DNA of 64,000 bases from Botryosphaeria dothidea (Eukaryota > Ascomycota > Dothideomycetes > Botryosphaeriales > Botryosphaeriaceae), in NCBI GenBank assembly GCA_011503125.2, contig WWBZ02000016.1, positions 4,526,001 to 4,590,000 of the forward strand. The letters are read 5' to 3'. The translations under genes and the position numbers were made by a program. The notes beneath the pieces were generated by a model. The model was not told the DNA's origin, searched no databases, and saw only the letters and a program-made list of their open reading frames with translations. Shown here in pieces: positions 1-10,792 of the stretch (position 1 is its first letter; each line of letters opens with the position of its first letter).

Positions 1-5
1 GACAG

Positions 6-793
6 GCGATTACTGCGATGTGTACCTTACGCACGACTCCATGAGCGTGCGCAAGGCTCACAACAGCGGCCGTAACCATCTGCGCAACGTCGTCGAGTAC
101 TACCAGCAGATCGGCCACGAGAAGGCCCAGAGCGTCATCGACTCCATCACCTCGTCCTACGCCGCCGAAGGCCAGGCCAACCCCATGCTGCAGCACGCCA
201 TGGGCGGCCCCGGCTATCCTCTTCCGCCCTTCGGCTTCCCGGGTGCGTTTCTATCACTCCCGTCGTTCGACAATTGGCGAATAAAGACAGTCTCTGACGC
301 GACAGGATGAACTACAGGTGGCATGCCTCCGCCGTTCGGCATGCAAGGTCCCCCAGGTGCACGTAAGTCTAGGAAGCGCAAACACCAGCGCAAGAAGCCT
401 TCTCAAGGGCCACCTGCTTCTAACACCACTACCGACATCACAGCCCCCGCTGGCCGCGGCATGCCCCCCAACATGCCTCCCAATTTCCCGATCCCGCCGC
501 CTGGCGCCGCCGGTGCTCCTCCGCCAGGTGCTCCCGGCTCGCTGCCCTTCCCGCCGCCGTTCGCACCCAACGCTACCGGCCAGCCTGGTGCGTCCGGCTC
601 GCCGCCCGCCGGTCTGCCCTTCCCGCCGCCTGGAATGCCGCCGCCCGGCATGCCCCCGAACTTCTCCTTCCCGCCCGGTGGCCTGTTGCCTGCGTCTGGT
701 GCTAGCCCGGTTCCGCCGCTTGGTGCGTTCCAGCCTCCGCCTGGTGTCGCCGCGCCGCCGGGCACGGGCGCGCCCCCTGGTACTGGTGCTTGA
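6..793 (+). CDS. yhc1: U1 snRNP protein C (5' end outside window)
   Basis: This is the 3' part of the U1 small nuclear ribonucleoprotein C gene, whose product helps the U1 snRNP recognise 5' splice sites in the nucleus. The window opens at an intron end (ACAG at 2-5), and the exon then encodes the U1-C zinc-finger remainder: [11 protein letters not shown], the KAHNSGRNH histidine motif and [10 protein letters not shown]. An intron at 243-317 (gtgcgt..tacag) is clear. A second intron at 363-443 is likely: perfect gtaagt donor, ctaac branch site, cacag end. It is 81 nt and in frame, so retained and spliced forms both stay open. The C-terminal half is a Pro/Gly/Met-rich low-complexity tail, normal for fungal U1-C. 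The first exon(s) with MPKFFC lie upstream of the window. The stop is TGA at 791-793. Confidence 0.93.
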
Positions 794-1454
794 AGTACGG
801 GCTTGAAGATGACTGATGGGCTGGGTGTTTGATGGCGTTCTCAACAAGGCTCGATGGGTTCTATATCAAAAGCGATAAGTTTGGAAAGGACGTCTGAAGC
901 TCGTTTTCAGATCGGGTTATCAGTAGGTCTTCTGGGTTCTGCTGGATCGAGTACGGACATCCGCTGACTGTCGCTTTGGCAGACGGTTTGGGTTTCGACA
1001 GGATACGATGAGCTCCTGTGATAAGTACAAGATTCCCTTTTCTATGGCATGGGTTGGTTGCACAGTTCTTCATCTAGGTACTTCCTAGGTGTGCTGCTTC
1101 TAATAAGCATGAAAGCTCTCTATTTGCTCTCAGACATTTCTATCACTCTGCATGTTCACGATAAGTCTCAACACATAGTGATTATTTTCGAAGAAGAGGA
1201 GGGCTTGCATGGCCAAAAGCTCTGTACTGTCTCGCCCTCGCTGTCTCTCTTCTCCCCTTAGCCATCCCTTTGGGGAGCCATGTCTTGGGTCTTTTCATCT
1301 CCGGGAAGACCATCTCAACCTCTCGCGGGCTTCAAGATAACAACCCCTCAAACTGAAGGCCATTTCTGTCAGATACCACGGCGCCCGGAAGTGTAGAAGC
1401 CATCGCTTTGAGTGGCAACAGAAGAAGCTGATGGGTACCTTGCCGGCCTCTGGT
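794..1454. other. Intergenic, no gene seen
   Basis: Region downstream of the U1-C stop. It contains only short unsupported open frames and presumably both 3' UTRs of the flanking convergent genes. I see no RNA gene or repeat. Confidence 0.5.
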
Positions 1455-1625
1455 TCATCGCCCAGGCAGACCGTTCAAGTTGCCTCGCACGTAGCTCGGC
1501 CTGTAGGACATCTCGGCCCCCTTCTTGTCCTTCCTCGTCCGCTTGTTGTTCTTCTTGTTGTTTCTCTTTTGCAGCTGCTGGTTTTTGTTCACCAGCTGCT
1601 TGGTCTGTGTGGTTGTGTTGCCCAT
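1455..1625 (-). CDS. Possible small basic protein, 56 codons
   Basis: A short frame on the minus strand opens with the first ATG downstream of a good TATA box (TATATAAA at 1763-1770) and a C/T-rich leader typical of fungal 5' UTRs. The ATG context (CCCTCATGGGC) is reasonable. The predicted 56-residue product starts MGNTTTQTKQLVNKNQQLQK and is extremely rich in Asn, Lys, Gln and Arg, so it would be basic and probably disordered. A longer overlapping frame on the same strand has its first ATG upstream of the TATA box and is less likely. I do not recognise the protein. A short intron near 1410-1450 could extend it. A non-coding transcript is the main alternative. Confidence 0.35.
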   Translation of the reverse strand: MGNTTTQTKQLVNKNQQLQKRNNKKNNKRTRKDKKGAEMSYRPSYVRGNLNGLPGR

Positions 1626-1762
1626 GAGGGGTGTTGATGGGATGTTGGTTGAGTTTTTGATAGAGTCTCGATGGAGTGTCGAAAAAGTCTTGATGAAGTC
1701 GAGAGAGAGAGTGTTGATGAGGAAGAGGATGACTGCGCGCGGACTGCAAGAAGCACCTCCCC

Positions 1763-1770
1763 TTTATATA
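1763..1770 (-). promoter_or_regulatory. TATA box of the small minus-strand gene
   Basis: TATATAAA on the minus strand, about 138 bp upstream of the first ATG at 1625. It is followed by a pyrimidine-rich stretch with CTCTCTCTC, as expected for a fungal transcription start region. Confidence 0.5.
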
Positions 1771-2763
1771 CCCAGTCTTTTCTTTGACCAACTCGATCAG
1801 CTGCGGGGAGGCAGGGAAGTTTCATTGTACGAGGGATGCGTGACTCGTCCTGAGGGTAGGGGTGGATACGTGGGACGAGTGAGCGGCCGGTACGTGGACG
1901 GGAGGTGGAAACGGAACGGGCTTTGTGCGTTGTGCTACCCTGGTGGTCTGGGGAGGGGTGAGGCGGGCTGGTTGATGTTCGTATGGATGGCATCTTGGGT
2001 GCTTCTTCTCCCTACGGGGCCCACGGCTGCGCTGCCATAGTGCTTTTGGGATAGAACTTGGAGTTCGTGGATAGAATGGCGAAGAAGGTTGACGATGAAG
2101 GGAATGAGGAGGACTGGTGGGTTGATACAGCCTTCGCTCTCCAGGGTTGATGATTGCTGTTTGATGACATGGACAGCGGTTGATGGCGACAGTAGCTGCC
2201 TTCTGTACTTAAATGGATGCTCGATGTGCAGCAAGAGGTTAGTTGACATGTGCAAAAAGAAAGAGAAAGGAGGACCAGCAAAGGAATCGAACACTTGCTC
2301 TGAAGAGCAAAAAGAAAGTACCTTCGGTCTAGACCGACATCGAGCAGGCGTGCTGCAGGTCTTCGGGTGCACTCGTCCAACCTGCCCGAAACATCGCTAA
2401 AGCCCACCCACTCGACGATGGAAGAATCTATTGTTTTACAACCATATATACCAACGTAAAGAGGGGGGAACTCACATGATTGGGCTCATTCGTGTTCACT
2501 CCTATTCGAGCTCCTGTTCCATGCCTGACCACTCAGCTGACTGAGATCTCTCATCCGCGAGTCCACAATCACCGCAATGGGTTCACTTACTTCGAAGGTT
2601 ATTATCACATCATCAGCCCGCGGTGTTCACGATGGACTAATCTCGTCTCCTCAACCGGCGCCGTTTTCCCGAGCTTCCGCTTCCGCCTAACGACGCCAGC
2701 TTAAATATACGCTGACTGGCCATCGCTGGGAAAGATCCAAGTCTCTCCACTGCCGCTGCAGCC
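1771..2763. other. Intergenic, upstream of paralog A
   Basis: No convincing gene. Minus-strand frames of 131-145 codons here have serine/proline-rich, non-domain translations and look like chance. The last ~100 bp should hold the promoter of the gene starting at 2764. Confidence 0.45.
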
Positions 2764-3950
2764 ATGGACACCGGAGCTCCTCTCATGAGCGCCACTCCAA
2801 CTCCGGCCGCCCAGAGCGCGGGCGACATCAACGGAACCTCGCAGGTATGCACCCCACCGCGGAAATCTCATCTAACTAATGGCAGCATCTCACTGTACAA
2901 ATTCGCAGATGATGACCTCCTTCGGCCAAACTCAGGTGGCGGACAGAGCTGATGGCGCTGAAAGCCCCTTCTCCGACGACTACACTAAGGAGCATGTGGC
3001 CGACCTGCTCGCCTGCGACTTGCTGCGTGAGCGTTGGGGCGACCCTGAACACTGGTACCCGCGGGGTCTCAAGGCATACAAGGAGCCGCGAGCTCCCACG
3101 AAGTGGCCCAAGGGTGTCCTACAGGCGCTCAAGAATCTTTCGAATTACACTGATGGCGCACGGCTCCGCAACCTTGCGCTCCGCCACGTCACAGCTGCTG
3201 CTATGATGAGGTACAGAATCACTAAGATCAACAGTGGCAATGTAAAGTGCATGGCTCTGGAGGATGTGCTTGCGGCCATAGATGTGATGAAGAACGTTGA
3301 GGACCCGATGCACGAGGACAATTCCTTCGTGGTCGCCTCGAGCCCGACCACTCCCGCCAACGACAACCGCACTGCCGGCTCAGCCAACCCTTCAACTCCT
3401 GACGTAGCCTACTCTCCTGATAATGGTATGGATTACCATTACTTTCAATTTTATGGCGAAAGTTTCTAACATGGCCACAGTTGCCGCTCCTACCGATGAT
3501 ACCAGCGGCATGCCAACTCCCATCCCGGCCACCATTGCCACGGCTGCCAGCTACTCCATCATCGGCCATGCATCCACTGGAGGCTCTGATGATGCGGAGG
3601 AGGCTGCGGAGGCTGCGGAGGCCGCGGCTGTCCCTGCTCATCAACCTCCCCGCCTTCTCTCGAACAACTCGGAATGTGAGCAGTACACTCATGGCCAGCA
3701 GCACGTCGCCGATCAGCCAGCCAACCCGACCGCCAACAGCAACATCTTGGTCTCCGCCGCCGGCGCTTACATCCCCGTCGAGGTCCTCAACGCCATCATC
3801 CGCGAAATCACGACGCAGTTGATGAAGCAGTCGGACGCGCACAACACACAGATGTTGAGGCAATCGGAGAAGCACGGCGCGGCCATGGCGAAGATGGCGG
3901 AAGCGAAGGCCCAGGCCGAGATTGCGCTGGCCAAGCTCGCCGTGAAGTAG
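2764..3950 (+). CDS. Unnamed local family, paralog A (355 aa)
   Basis: Three exons: 2764-2844, 2909-3425 and 3481-3950. Introns have gtatgc and gtatgg donors and cgcag and ccacag ends. I do not recognise the family, but two relatives are in this window (4714-5506 and 33711-35457). They share an N-terminal ~60-residue block of the form HWxPxxLxxY..WPKGVxxxLxxLSxYTxGxxLRxLALxHV, here about residues 70-125. The middle is Ser/Thr/Pro-rich and the C-terminus, from GAYIPVEVLNAIIREITTQL on, is a charged helix that probably forms a coiled coil. The TAG stop (3948-3950) is followed in frame by 30 more codons of similar basic helical sequence ending with TGA at 4041-4043. The tail may therefore have been lost by a nonsense change, or be reached by readthrough. 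No signal peptide or membrane segment; probably nuclear or cytosolic (inference). Confidence 0.8.
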
Positions 3951-4713
3951 GAACGCCGCCGCCTCAAGATGAAGTACAGGGCTACGAAGCGGCGCGCTGC
4001 GGAAGAGAAGACCAGGGCTGATCGCTTGGAGAAGCTGCCCTGAGACGACGACCCGCGGCGGCCAGGAGCAGTAGCATGGTGGTGAGCTGGGCCCCACCCG
4101 CAGACAATAGGGCACTTGTGTTTGAGTGGGTCTGGGCTAAGGCGGTAAGACCGTAAGGCTGATCTTGGTGAGGAGATTGAGCACTCGGTCAAATTTTTGC
4201 AGATTTGGACGGATGGAGCTGGTGCTTGCGTGAACCAGCATTTTTGATACCCCTTTTACGGTAGGAAAGGACTACGAGCTTTGGTCCCAGTCCCATGTAG
4301 CTAGCCACAGGCCAAATAGGGAAATTGATATCATTTTCTAGAAGATGTGCGGAGTGTTGTGTGTAAAATACATCGGTGTTGAATCGTCTCCAGGACGTCG
4401 ATATATCGAACAGTGTAAAAGCATGCAAGCATTTGTGATATTACCGGTACGAAGTGATGCCGATTCCGCCCGCACACCAGCAAATATATCAATTCATTCT
4501 CCACTCCACAACGACTTAGATATGCGCCAATCCTCACTACGATCAGCAGTATCTATCACAGTCCCACGCGACTACCAGTGTGGCCGCTGTTCAGGTGGCC
4601 GCGCAAACTAGCGTTAGCACGTATTTCCACGATGATAGACTCTTCGTACGAACTTGCCTTGCGCAAACCGCACAAACTTTTGCAAATCCTACCCACTGAT
4701 AAACGCTGCGGTA
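3951..4713. other. Downstream extension, then intergenic
   Basis: Positions 3951-4043 stay open in the frame of paralog A and encode about 30 Lys/Arg/Glu-rich residues. The rest (4044-4713) shows no gene, RNA or repeat I can support. Confidence 0.4.
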
Positions 4714-5506
4714 ATGGAGTTTGGCTTTCCGCCTGCGAACATCACAATCGGTCTGGCGCTGGTACGCAACTAAAAAAAAAAACTACACATCGTCCATCCG
4801 CCTCCTAACTTGCACGGCAGGAAATCGATGGCGCTGACACTGCCACTAACGGCGCGCAAATCCCCACTGGGTACCGCCGAAGCTCCTGGCGTACCGCAGC
4901 CCGGATCCGATGCATTGGCCGAGGGGCGTCATTCTAGAGCTCGAACAACTCTCGAAGTACACCGACGGCGACGAGCTCCGCGGCCTTGCGCTTTACCACA
5001 TCAGAAAGGCGGCGATGGCAAGAAACTGGAAGAAGAGCATCCATTGCAGGAGGAAGCACATGACCGTTGATGTGTTGAATGCCCTCGATGTCATGAGGAA
5101 GGACGGGGAGCAGGACTTGATGGACTTGGATGATGTTGCGTCGACCATTCACACGTCTGTTGACGACAGCGGTGTGTAATCACCCAGCTCTGATGCTGTA
5201 GAGAATGGCCCTGATCTGGTTGCAGCGACGAATACCCCTGACACTAGTGGCACGCCCACTTTCGAGTCCGCCACCATAGAGCCCACTTGTCCCGTAATCG
5301 CTGCTGGAGCTGACTCTGCCGGAAATCTCGCTGAGTCCGTCATTAGCACCTGTCTTGAGGAACACTCGGGAGTCCCGCCGGCGGCCCATAATCCGCAACA
5401 AAGTGGCGTTTTTATTCCCATCACGGGCCCCACTAACAGCGGCGAAGAGTCTACCAACGGCTTGCATTCTATCCCTTTCAGGCCTTCTATGCCGAGGAAA
5501 TGGTGA
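4714..5506 (+). pseudogene. Paralog B of the unnamed local family, frameshifted
   Basis: A second copy of the 2764-3950 family. Exon 1 (4714-4761) encodes MEFGFPPANITIGLAL, followed by an intron 4762-4820 (gtacgc, cctaac branch, cggcag). After EIDGADTATNGAQ the frame must shift by one base near 4855-4865 to enter the conserved block NPHWVPPKLLAYRSPDPMHW, then PRGVILELEQLSKYTDG and LRGLALYHI. A TAA at 5177-5179 is removed if a 54-nt intron (5172-5225: gtgtgt, ctgat, ttgcag) is spliced. That intron sits where paralog A has its second intron, and the following residues NTPDTSGTPT match PTDDTSGMPT of paralog A. The frame ends with TGA at 5504-5506. It lacks paralog A's first ~30 residues of exon 2 and the coiled-coil tail. 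Probably a decaying copy, unless the frame break is an assembly error. Confidence 0.6.
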
Positions 5507-8210
5507 AGTTGGTGGATAGGAGGGACAGGAGAACGGGCTGGATGGGGCTCGTTGGGACCGTTGGAGCTTTGGGAGGAAAAAGCTGGCAAAGTTCAAAAGC
5601 AAACAGGGCACATGGATTGCACTGGCGAGTGGATTTGGGCTTCTGGAACTCAGGGCTGATTTCAAGGCATGTCAGGTAGAGAATCGAATGGGAATGCATT
5701 GGGCTTTACTCACTCAACAAAAGGGATGGGTTCTGTCTCTTTGGATCTTGGCTGCGAAACCGGCTTTCCACACCTGCTCGTAGTACTGCGGTCTGGGAGA
5801 TCAGGTTCAAACACTTCAACAGAATGCAAAAAGGTATATGGCCAGTTAGATGAGTGGCTTAGGGACAGCATCACGTGCTCGGTCTAAAATACATTACGGC
5901 TAATCTATGACCCTTTAGATCTGATCTCAACTTTGAGGATCCTGATCCAACTGCCTAATGATCTGAATTGTTATAGATTTCTATATAGGCATGATCGCGC
6001 TTAGTAGGTTGTACTTCGACCCTCGTGGTCAACTTAAAAGTTCTATAACAGATTTGTTAGAGGTAATGAACCTTACGGACACCGCGAGTCGCACTTATGT
6101 ATCACGTGATAAACCGCTAAGTAGTTTATAGCTTTTTTTTAGCCATTATCCTCTTATCTTGAAGATGACCTGTTCAGTCTACTCGCTTCCTACCAAGCGA
6201 CTCTGAAGCCAGAATAGAGGAGGCCCGCCGTCGTGAAGAGCTTCGAAGATTTATCGTTAGCAGGCAAAGAGCGAACACAAGAGACCTGCTACGTAGCTAC
6301 TAGGTCATCCATACTAGACGTAGCCGCGGAGGAGGACGATGGGGTGGACACAAAACCGTGAATGTGTCGCGACGTGCTGGATGCCGTTTCGGGTTAGATA
6401 GTCTCGCTTATAAGTTCTGCCGGTCAGGAACGGCCACGGCTCAATTAACAGCCACGACTGAGGCCCAACGGAATGTATACTGTAAGTCCGGCAGCGATAC
6501 TCGCGTCTTTGCCACAAGCACGCCCCTGCTGCATTGGAAAGCTGCTGAGGGATTCACGCTGGTAGGTTTGATAGCACCGGTCCTCGTCCGCTTGCCCTAC
6601 TGATGCGTCCTTACGCAGCTGCATGCAGACTGAATACCGGACTGGTGCTGCATGCACAGGGGATATCATTTGCGAAGTCCACACACATGTCCACCGTAAC
6701 AGCTTCAATTGACCCGCCGTGTCATTGCATTTACGAGTTTTGGGGACGTGGTCCGGTTGAATATGGGGCCGAGTGGCGTCGCAGGCAGGCAGGGCACATC
6801 TGGCTTGGATTTAACGTCTGTGCCTGCACTTGGGCGCCTAGTAGAGTTGACCGCTACCCGATATAGTCTGCATGCACATCTGGGAAGGCTTACGTGGAGG
6901 ACATCGAAGTGGCCCACACCCCCATGCGGATCACGCCTGACCATGGCAAATAGCATGCCAGCCAATGTCAGCGTCCAGGTAGTCTCAGTCTGTCAGAGCC
7001 GGCCGTCTTCCCTTAGCAAGCTTAAAGCAAGATTCGGCCTATGTAGACCTACCACTCGTGGTAAGTAGTCTGCATAGTCCTGAGACGGCCAAGTGAGCAC
7101 TTCAACGGCTGGCCGCGCCGGTGACGTGGAGAAGAATTTTGAAGCTTTCGGTGCGAGGGACCAAGCTTTAATTAAATCTCCAGTTTTCAGCTTACTCCAG
7201 TATCTCTTCCCCAAACACTTCTCCGCATACAATCATCGCGTCTGTGCCCTGTTCTCGTCGTGAGCTTGCCTCCAACCTGAGCGCAGGTCCAGTTGTGGCT
7301 AGGTGAATAGAAGCTGCAGCACTTAGTGGTCAGTAGAGCCGCTAGCAACGGATTTCAATCAAACACGCTGCTACTAGAGCGGTCAACGAGACCTTACTCG
7401 GACCAAGGTGACCCGGAGATACTACTGCATCACTGCGTCATCCCGCACCGGCGCGCAAGAACCGCCGATTCAAGGCTCGGGAATTCATCCGGCTACCGCC
7501 AATCGATGTCCTTCCTTTGCACCGAGTCATACGTCTGGCCTGATCAGAAAATAACACCCGTCAGGGGTCCCGGCCGCAGGGTCGAGCTCTTTCAGTCTCA
7601 CTGGCGAGCTGCTCACGTCGCTTCCACTTTATTGTCGTTTGTGGGATTTACGCGTACCAACTGAAGCGATATGCGCTATTTCCTTGCTAGGGCACGACGG
7701 TGCGTCGGCCATTATTTCCGGCCATCAGGTAGCAGAGGCTTATCTCCACTTGTGCTGAGCTTGTCTCAGCTTGGCGGATACACTGGGGCCTGCCCGAGGT
7801 TTCGCTCCACGGATACCCGATTGGCTTCCTTTCCAGTACACGCGCCCGGGATCCCCGTAAAGCGGCCGTAACTGCCAATCATCACGTCACTTTCAGATAT
7901 AGGTCAACATGGGTTGAGGATGCGGGGCGAATGGGTCTGCTGCGCACGTACGCCGCTATGCATCAGGGGCTGCCGAACCAGTGGCCGCTAGTTCGAAGAC
8001 TATCCCTCGGGGGCCATGTTGGCCTCGCATCGCATGCGTGCATCAACCGAGTGTGTGGAGCTTACATACGCCGAGACGAGTCTCCGGCCGGCTTGCCACG
8101 ACGCTATGAAGACCGCTCCAAATCGCACTAGAAAAGACCCGTTGTGCTTTTATCCTTCCTCTACTTCTGTCACTTACACTTGTCGTTTGCTTCCTCGTCA
8201 ACTTCTCAGA
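5507..8210. other. 2.7-kb gene-poor stretch
   Basis: From 5890 to about 6300 the DNA is AT-rich with short palindromes (for example around CACGTGATAAACCGC at 6102-6116), which looks like an old transposon relic. From about 6310 to 8140 base use is nearly even, CpG is not depleted, homopolymers are scarce, and no frame has a recognisable domain. I see no RNA gene. The last ~70 bp (pyrimidine-rich, ending CTTCTCAGA before ATG 8211) is the leader of the transporter. Confidence 0.45.
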
Positions 8211-9620
8211 ATGGGCGCCAAAGGTATCTTCGGCCAGACTGGTGTCGCCCTCCAGAGGCTCCAGATCGCCATGATCGTGGGCCCCTCCTTTATTCTCTTC
8301 GGTTACAACCAGGCTGGTCTCGGTGGCCTTCTAACCGAGGAAGACTGGGTTGCAACCTTCCCTCAAATCGACACGGTGAACACCAACAGCGCGGCTGAGA
8401 AGAGCTATCACTCTACTATTCAGGGCTTAGTTGTTGCGACCTTTGTTATTGGTGCTCTCTTCGGTGCACTCTCGTGCTCCTATACCGGTGATAAATTTGG
8501 CCGCCGTGCCGTGGTTTTGGCTGGCGCGATTTGTACTCTGGTTGGGGAGGTGTTAGAGTGCTCCGCATTCAGCCTACCTCAATTCATCATCGGTCGAATT
8601 TTCGTTGGCCTCGGAATTGGCCAGCTCAGTGCTACGGTGCCCGTTTGGCAGAGCGAAACATCCGGCGCGAGCAACAGAGGTCAACAAGTTATCGTCTGCG
8701 GTATTTTCTTGTGCTTTGGTTACACCCTCGAGTCTTGGGTCGACCTCGGCTTCTTCGAACTTCCCCCCGGTGCCACCACTTGGCGCCCACCCATTGCATT
8801 AGCTATTGCTTTCTCGCTCGTTTTAACGGCGTCCGTCTATCTTTTCCCAGAGTCTCCTAGGTGGCTCGTCTGCCAAGGTCGTACCGAGGACGCACGCAGC
8901 GCTATTGCTCTGTTTAGAGGCTATGACAACGAGGCCGCGATAGAGGTTCAGGCCGAGCTTACGGGCATCGAGCTTTCACTTGAGGAGTCCAGCGGCGCTT
9001 CACTTAAGGACATGCTTTCGATGGGCGAGGATAAACTCCTATACCGCTTTGGTCTTTGCATCATGCTTCAGTTTTATCAGCAAATGTCCGGCTCCAACCT
9101 CATCTCCGTCTATACAACCATCTTATTCCAACAGAACCTCGGCATGAGCGGTGAGCTCTCGAGGGTACTTTCTGCGGGCGCATTGACATGGAAGTTTCTA
9201 TCTTCCTTTATCGCCTTTGTGGTCATTGACCGCTTCGGCCGCCGCGCGGTTTTTACGTTCAGTGGCATTGGCATGTGTATCTGCATGGTCTGCTTAGCCA
9301 TCTGCACATCCATGGAGGGGAACCATGTTGCTCAGGTAGCCGCCGCCGCCTTCATCTACCTTTACAACTTCTTCGTCCCCATTGGCTTCCTTGGCGGCAA
9401 CTTCCTCTATTGCACCGAGGTTGCACCCATCCGCCTCCGAGTTGCTATGTCCTCCATATCTACCGCCAACCACTGGCTTTGGTACGTCATCCGCCGGTTT
9501 CTTCCGTCGAACAACACCAGCTGACACGCCTCTCCCACAGGAATTTCGTCGTCGTCATGGTGACGCCTGTCGCCCTCGACAGCATCGGCTGGAAATACTA
9601 TTTCGTCTATGCCGGCGTCG

Positions 9621-10231
9621 GCGGGGTGGTGTACTGGTAGGGTACACTTCCACGGTAACCTGGCCTTTCTGGGGTGGCACAGGTTCTAAGTTCGAATCTT
9701 AGACCGCTTACCTACTCGTGGCATGTGCGTCCCACGTTAAAAGCACACGTACCCGCGTTCTCCCTAGCGGTGATAAGGGGGAAAATCCACAGGTGGTTAG
9801 GGTGGGCCACAAGTGGCATGTACGTCCCACTATAAAAGCATACGTACCCGCGTTCTCTCTGGCGGTAACAAGGGGGAGAAGGGCCAGCTAGGCGCTTCTA
9901 AAAATAAATTTTAAGAGCGCTTTACCAGCGCTTATAAATAGGTAAGCCGGGACTTCTTACGGCTTAGTCTTAAGATTTACAGTCACCTCTCTCTACAGTT
10001 CCTCCCTCTTAGCTACGCTTCCTACTTTAGACACCGCTACCGGTATATAGAAAAACCCATACTAAATAGAGTATCTGCGGATACTACCATTGTAGATAGG
10101 GAAGGTTTTTACCCGGGCTATCCCAAGAAAGTAGCCACGGTTTCCCCTTCCATATACCCTTACAGATAGCCACAGCTGCATGGACCCTTCGGGGAGCTAA
10201 ATCAGCTTAATTGAATTTATCTATCTATCTA
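9621..10231 (+). mobile_element. tRNA-derived SINE-like element, 611 bp
   Basis: The element is bounded by direct repeats of TCTATGCCGGCGTCG (9606-9620 and 10232-10246). Its head carries internal RNA polymerase III promoter signals: box A TGGTGTACTGG at 9627-9637, which fits TRGYNNANNGG, and box B AGTTCGAATCT at 9689-9699 inside a CTAAG/CTTAG stem, as in a tRNA T-arm. The tail ends in tandem CTAT/ATCT units (10217-10231), a common SINE 3' end. The body contains two diverged copies of a ~65-bp unit (9717-9781, 9812-9876). It has no coding capacity, so it would depend on a partner LINE for reverse transcription. The long target duplication fits target-primed integration. I do not recognise it as a named family. 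Confidence 0.85.
9717..9876 (+). repeat. Diverged internal tandem repeat of the SINE-like element
   Basis: Unit 1 (9717-9781) and unit 2 (9812-9876) both read G-G-C-A-T-G-T-R-C-G-T-C-C-C-A-C, then TAAAAGCAYACGTACCCGCG, then TTCTCYCTRGCGGTRA..AAGGGGG. The differences are nearly all transitions, and the units are separated by about 30 bp. Confidence 0.75.
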
Positions 10232-10455
10232 TCTATGCCGGCGTCGCCTTCTGCATCCCCATCTCGGTCTATTTCCTGTTTCCGGAGACGATGGGCCGCA
10301 ATCTCGAAGAAATCGACCTGATGTTCCGCGAGAGTCCGTCCGTCCTGGCCACGGCACGCTTCGCGAAGACGAGGCCGATCGCCATGCCTCAGGAGTTTGT
10401 CGCGGATGACGATCAAAAGGGCGGTGTGGTGCATGGCAGTATTTTGGAGAAGTAG

Positions 10456-10792
10456 ACTCTGGTGTTTCAGGGCATTTCTTGAACGGAAGGGCGGTGTTGG
10501 AACTCTGGAATGATATCGCAGGGGAAGAGCCACGTAGTCAGTTTGATTGGGCTTCTATTAGTTGTGGATTCCGACGAGCAATTCGCCACAATACATCATT
10601 GAGTCTCAGACTTGACCTTCTCTGCGGATGGAAAGCCTGACGATAACTTGGCAATCTTGCCCCATCTCAGTCTATGTTTGTGAATAGAAAAGTAAGCGGC
10701 AGGAGGTCAGGTCTAGCGCAAAGTCGGACAAAGAGAATATTGGCGACGATGAGCTGAACAGGCATCTGAGTAAATTTGATCAGCGCAACGGA
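10456..10792. other. Intergenic between two pseudogenes
   Basis: 3' flanks of the transporter (plus) and of the membrane-protein gene (minus). No gene or repeat seen. Confidence 0.5.

Larger units (their letters stand above)
8211..10455 (+). pseudogene. MFS sugar transporter disrupted by a SINE-like insertion
   Basis: This encodes a major-facilitator hexose/disaccharide transporter of the fungal sugar porter family (12 membrane helices, plasma membrane). Exon 1 is 8211-9481 and the intron is 9482-9540 (gtacgt..cacag). Seen motifs: GYNQAGLGGLL in helix 1, GDKFGRRAVVL after helix 2, PESPRWLVCQGR at the end of helix 6, DRFGRRAV, and the terminal PETMGRNLEEIDLMF. The second exon is interrupted after YFVYAGV at 9620 by a 611-bp element (9621-10231). 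The coding sequence resumes after the 15-bp target duplication at 10247 with AFCIPISVYFLFPET and ends at TAG 10453-10455. Apart from the insertion the 519-codon frame is intact, so the hit looks recent. As it stands the product would stop inside the element and lose the last helix and cytoplasmic tail. Start chosen at the first ATG giving a normal family N-terminus. Confidence 0.9.

Noticed and set aside
2260..2350. tRNA-like minus-strand segment with TGTTCGATTCC and GACCTGC/GCTGGTC ends
   Set aside because: The 89-nt span has a passable acceptor stem but no D-arm or box A, and the T-stem pairs poorly.
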